64,000 nucleotides of DNA from Saprospiraceae bacterium. GTDB lineage: Bacteria; Bacteroidota; Bacteroidia; Chitinophagales; Saprospiraceae. Shown here one piece after another: positions 61,273-64,000 of the stretch. A model generated the notes under the pieces. It saw only the letters and a list, made by a program, of their open reading frames with translations, searched no databases and was not told where the DNA came from. Each line of letters starts with the position of its first letter. Position 1 is the first letter of the stretch. The stretch lies in assembly GCA_016787415.1 (NCBI GenBank), contig JAEUUT010000180.1, forward strand, positions 18,421 through 82,420. The letters run 5' to 3'. The translations under genes and the position numbers were made by a program.

Positions 61273-61400
61273 AAAAGAAGCTGTTAGTTGATTAAAGAAT
61301 CTGCAAATAAACACAGCGTTTTCAAAAACAACAAGTTTTCTTTCAATGAGACCGGCGAGTTCTGAATCCGTCATCCGAAAGCGAAAAACAAATTTTCCTG

Positions 61401-61408
61401 TACCTTTG
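61401..61408 (+). promoter_or_regulatory. Bacteroidota -7 box candidate (TACCTTTG) for dihydrouridine synthase
   Basis: Exact TAnnTTTG match 18 bp upstream of the ATG at 61427, giving a short leader. Confidence 0.5.
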
Positions 61409-61426
61409 CGCTTCAATTTTTTTTGA

Positions 61427-62431
61427 ATGGTCAAAATCGGTAATGTAGAACTGGGCGATTTTCCGCTGCTTCTGGCGCCTATGGAGGATGTAAGTGATCC
61501 GCCGTTCCGCAAACTCTGCAAGGAACAGGGGGCCGACATGGTCTACACAGAATTTATCAGTGCTGACGGGCTGGTGCATGAAGCCAAGAACACATTCCAG
61601 AAACTGGAAATTTTCGATTACGAGCGCCCCATCGGTATTCAGTATTTCGGTGGTCAGTTGGACAACATGATCGAAGCTGCGGAAATTATTGAAAGTAAAA
61701 ACCCCGATGTGATCGATATTAACTTTGGCTGCCCGGTAGCCAAAGTAGCCTGCCGATTGGCCGGAGCCGGCTTGCTGCGCGATATTCCGCACATGGTACG
61801 GCTGACGGAAGCGGTGGTAAAAAGCACCAGTCGCCCCGTAACGGTGAAAACCCGCCTGGGCTGGGACGATTCGACGATCAATATTCTGGAAGTAGCAGAG
61901 CGATTGCAAGATGTTGGTATTCAGGCGCTTACCATTCATGGACGCACCCGCGCGCAGATGTACAAAGGTGAAGCCAACTGGGAATGGATTGCCAAAGTAA
62001 AAAACAACCCGCGCATGCACATACCCATCTTCGGCAACGGTGATGTAGACACCCCGCAAAAAGCGCTGGAATATAAAAACCGTTATGGCACCGATGGCAT
62101 TATGATAGGCCGTGCCAGCATCGGTTATCCATGGGTTTTCCGCGAAATCAAACATTATTTCGCCACCGGCGAACTGCTGCCACCGCCTGATATTCACGAG
62201 CGTGTGCGTGCCGCCCGCCAGCACCTGCGCGACAGCCTGGCATGGAAAGGCTTGAAACTGGGCGTGCTGGAAATGCGCCGCCATTATGCGCCTTACCTGC
62301 GCGACCTGCCGCATATAAAACCCTATCGCGCCAGACTGGTAACGGAAATGGAACCCGAAACCCTCTTCGCTATTCTGGATGAAATAGAAGAGGTGTACTC
62401 CGGTGAAGAGATGATGAGTTTACCATCATAA
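61427..62431 (+). CDS. dusB: tRNA-dihydrouridine synthase
   Basis: A 334-residue FMN enzyme that reduces uridine to dihydrouridine in tRNA. TIM-barrel motifs: PLLLAPMEDVSDPPFRKLC at the start, TEFISADGLV, IQYFGG, the active-site segment DINFGCPVAKVACRLAGAGLLRD with the catalytic Cys at about 102, VTVKTRLGW, LTIHGRTRAQMY, FGNGDVDTPQKALEY and DGIMIGRASIGYPWVF. Length and motif order fit the DusB subgroup. It is followed after 9 bp by the nucleotidyltransferase gene, so the two tRNA-modifying genes are co-transcribed. Confidence 0.95.
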   Translation: MVKIGNVELGDFPLLLAPMEDVSDPPFRKLCKEQGADMVYTEFISADGLVHEAKNTFQKLEIFDYERPIGIQYFGGQLDNMIEAAEIIESKNPDVIDINFGCPVAKVACRLAGAGLLRDIPHMVRLTEAVVKSTSRPVTVKTRLGWDDSTINILEVAERLQDVGIQALTIHGRTRAQMYKGEANWEWIAKVKNNPRMHIPIFGNGDVDTPQKALEYKNRYGTDGIMIGRASIGYPWVFREIKHYFATGELLPPPDIHERVRAARQHLRDSLAWKGLKLGVLEMRRHYAPYLRDLPHIKPYRARLVTEMEPETLFAILDEIEEVYSGEEMMSLPS

Positions 62432-62440
62432 ACTAAAACT

Positions 62441-63874
62441 ATGCTGTTCTCGATAGAGCCCCACGAACGAAACGCTTTCGAACTGGTAGGCCGTTGTGCA
62501 CGGGCCATCGATGCACCTGCTTATGTAGTAGGTGGTTATGTGCGCGACCGCCTGCTTGGCCGCCCCACCAAAGACATCGATATCGTATGTGTGGGAGATG
62601 GTATTCGACTGGCCGAGGAGGTAGCGGCACAACTGTCGCCACGCCCCAAGGTGGTGGTTTATCGCAGGTTTGGAACGGCCATGCTCAAATGGGAAGGCAT
62701 CGAAATTGAATTTGTGGGCGCCCGCCGCGAGAGTTATCGGGAAGACAGCCGAAAACCGGAAGTAGAACAGGGTACGCTGGAAGACGACCAGAATCGCCGC
62801 GATTTTACCATCAATGCATTGGCCGTGAGTTTGCAGGAAGACACCTTCGGTTTGATTGTCGATCCTTTCGATGGCCTCACCGACCTCGAAAACAAGGTAA
62901 TCAAGACGCCGCTGGAACCTGGAAAAACGTTCTCTGACGACCCGCTAAGGATGCTGCGCGCCATCCGTTTTGCTACCCAACTCGGCTTTACCATCGAACC
63001 CAACACGTTGCAGGGCATCGCCAAATACCGCAGCCGTATTCACATCATTTCAAAGGAACGTATTGCTACCGAACTGGAAAAAATCCTGATGACCCAACAG
63101 CCGTCTGTGGGTTTTAAACTGCTGTTCGACACGGGTTTGCTGCAACTCATTCTGCCCGAAGTGGCCCTGCTGCAAGGTGTGGAAGATAAAAACGGCCGGG
63201 GACACAAAGACAATTTTTACCACACGCTGGAAGTGCTCGACAACCTGTGCCGCCGCAGCACCAACATCTGGCTGCGCTGGTCGGCACTGCTGCACGATAT
63301 TGCCAAACCGGCTACCAAACGTTACAACAAGGAAACCGGCTGGACTTTTCACGGCCACGAGTGGATGGGCGCCAATATGGTGCCCAAAATATTCCGAAAC
63401 CTGCGCCTCCCGCTCGATTCCAAAATGGAATACGTGCAAAAAATGGTGCGCCTGCACCTGCGCCCCATCAGCCTGACAAAAGAAGAGGTAACTGATTCTG
63501 CCGTGCGCCGATTGCTTTTTGACGCAGGCCCCGATATTGAAGACCTGATGAAACTCTGCGAGTCGGATATTACGACCAAGAATCCGAAAAAAATGTCGCG
63601 CTACCTCGAAGGTTACGAATACCTCAAAGCGAGGATGTCGGAAGTGACCGAAGTGGATCGTATGCGCCTGTGGCAACCGCCCATCACCGGAGAAATTATT
63701 ATGCAGACGTTTGATATTCCACCTTCACGGGAAGTTGGCACCATCAAAACGGCTGTCAGAGAGGCTATTCTGGATGGAGAAATCAACAATGATTTTGATG
63801 TGGCCTTTCAGCGCATGCTCGAAGAAGGCGCTAAACTGGGCCTCAGCCCGAAGGCAAATACTTCAAAATTTTGA
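62441..63874 (+). CDS. cca: CCA-type tRNA nucleotidyltransferase with HD domain
   Basis: A 477-residue class II nucleotidyltransferase. The head contains VVGGYVRDRLLGRPTKDIDIVCVG (G-G-x-x-R-D and the D45-x-D47 metal-binding pair), then VVVYRRFGTAML and a neck E-D-D-Q-N-R-R-D-F-T-I-N-A-L motif. The tail contains LRMLRAIRFATQLGFTI. Residues about 255-370 hold an HD-type phosphohydrolase domain (NFYHTLEVLDNLC, RWSALLHDIAKPATK). It completes or repairs the 3' CCA end of tRNA. A poly(A) polymerase assignment would share most of these motifs. Confidence 0.93.
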   Translation: MLFSIEPHERNAFELVGRCARAIDAPAYVVGGYVRDRLLGRPTKDIDIVCVGDGIRLAEEVAAQLSPRPKVVVYRRFGTAMLKWEGIEIEFVGARRESYREDSRKPEVEQGTLEDDQNRRDFTINALAVSLQEDTFGLIVDPFDGLTDLENKVIKTPLEPGKTFSDDPLRMLRAIRFATQLGFTIEPNTLQGIAKYRSRIHIISKERIATELEKILMTQQPSVGFKLLFDTGLLQLILPEVALLQGVEDKNGRGHKDNFYHTLEVLDNLCRRSTNIWLRWSALLHDIAKPATKRYNKETGWTFHGHEWMGANMVPKIFRNLRLPLDSKMEYVQKMVRLHLRPISLTKEEVTDSAVRRLLFDAGPDIEDLMKLCESDITTKNPKKMSRYLEGYEYLKARMSEVTEVDRMRLWQPPITGEIIMQTFDIPPSREVGTIKTAVREAILDGEINNDFDVAFQRMLEEGAKLGLSPKANTSKF

Positions 63875-63913
63875 AGTGTAATCGAGGGGTGCCAATTTTA
63901 TTTAATGACTATC

Positions 63914-64000
63914 CGGATATTGTACCCCAGCCAAGCGCAGCGTGTCATCCTGAACGCAGTGAAGGATGACACGCTGCGCTTGGCTGGGGTACAATATCCG
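63914..64000. terminator. 38-nt perfect inverted repeat at the window edge
   Basis: Arms 63914-63951 and 63963-64000 are perfect reverse complements around an 11-nt loop and run exactly to the end of the window, so the palindrome may be longer. The arms contain CCAAGCGCAGCGTGTCATCC. It lies about 40 bp after the cca stop; the next gene is outside the window but may converge. Confidence 0.8.

Noticed and set aside
61343..62314. 323-aa minus-strand ORF opposite dusB
   Set aside because: The plus strand encodes a complete dihydrouridine synthase; the minus frame has no recognisable domain.
1..64000. rRNA operon or replication origin
   Set aside because: No 16S/23S/5S signature or DnaA-box cluster was recognised anywhere in the window.

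Overview
The window looks like a chromosomal segment of a free-living Bacteroidota, most likely from the Saprospirales or a nearby order. The evidence is three TonB-dependent receptors with N-terminal carboxypeptidase-regulatory-like domains, a DUF4249 lipoprotein, several proteins with type A or type B type IX secretion (T9SS) sorting domains, a one-protein hybrid two-component system (Reg_prop/Y_Y_Y/HisKA/REC/AraC), a LytTR regulator, and promoter boxes of the Bacteroidota TAnnTTTG type. The lineage call is inference. No rRNA, tRNA, CRISPR array or transposase gene was recognised.

Layout. (i) 1-6.5 kb is an AT-richer accessory zone. It holds the C-terminal part of a large helical-repeat protein cut by the window edge, then two tandem modules. 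Both modules share flanks (a 97-aa gene on the left and a 147-aa gene on the right) but have different cores: a GIY-YIG-like membrane protein plus an XRE regulator in one, and a diverged paralogue plus a frameshifted ankyrin immunity-like gene in the other. (ii) 6.7-12.2 kb is a tight five-gene minus-strand run: a T9SS-exported protein, a UbiA prenyltransferase, an exported squalene-cyclase-repeat protein, a CrtC/AttH-like lipoprotein and a polytopic membrane protein. It resembles an uncharacterised isoprenoid-lipid pathway. (iii) 12.3-15.6 kb has a small membrane protein, a PAS-LuxR regulator, a DUF4386 protein and a medium-chain dehydrogenase. (iv) 15.7-33.9 kb holds the TonB receptors and associated lipoproteins and regulators (LytTR, ArsR, MarR), surface proteins and a CPBP protease. 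(v) 34-41.2 kb holds the 1392-residue hybrid sensor and an envelope cluster (YihY, a 58-aa lipoprotein, OmpA, a porin-like barrel). (vi) 42-64 kb is mainly housekeeping: pyrophosphatase, Kdo transferase (waaA), isocitrate dehydrogenase, dUTPase, a sugar-nucleotide transferase, dihydrouridine synthase and a CCA-type nucleotidyltransferase, together with a 1664-residue T9SS-exported protein.

The most unusual feature is the intergenic DNA. Gaps at gene 3' ends are repeatedly filled by tandem repeats of about 7 nt and by long, nearly perfect palindromes. These often begin exactly at the stop codon and, at convergent gene pairs, fill the whole gap. Two copies of a roughly 370-390 bp fold-back element (MITE-like) and several smaller palindromic repeats occur as well. 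Two genes carry a likely one-base loss in a short T run, which could be real decay or assembly error.
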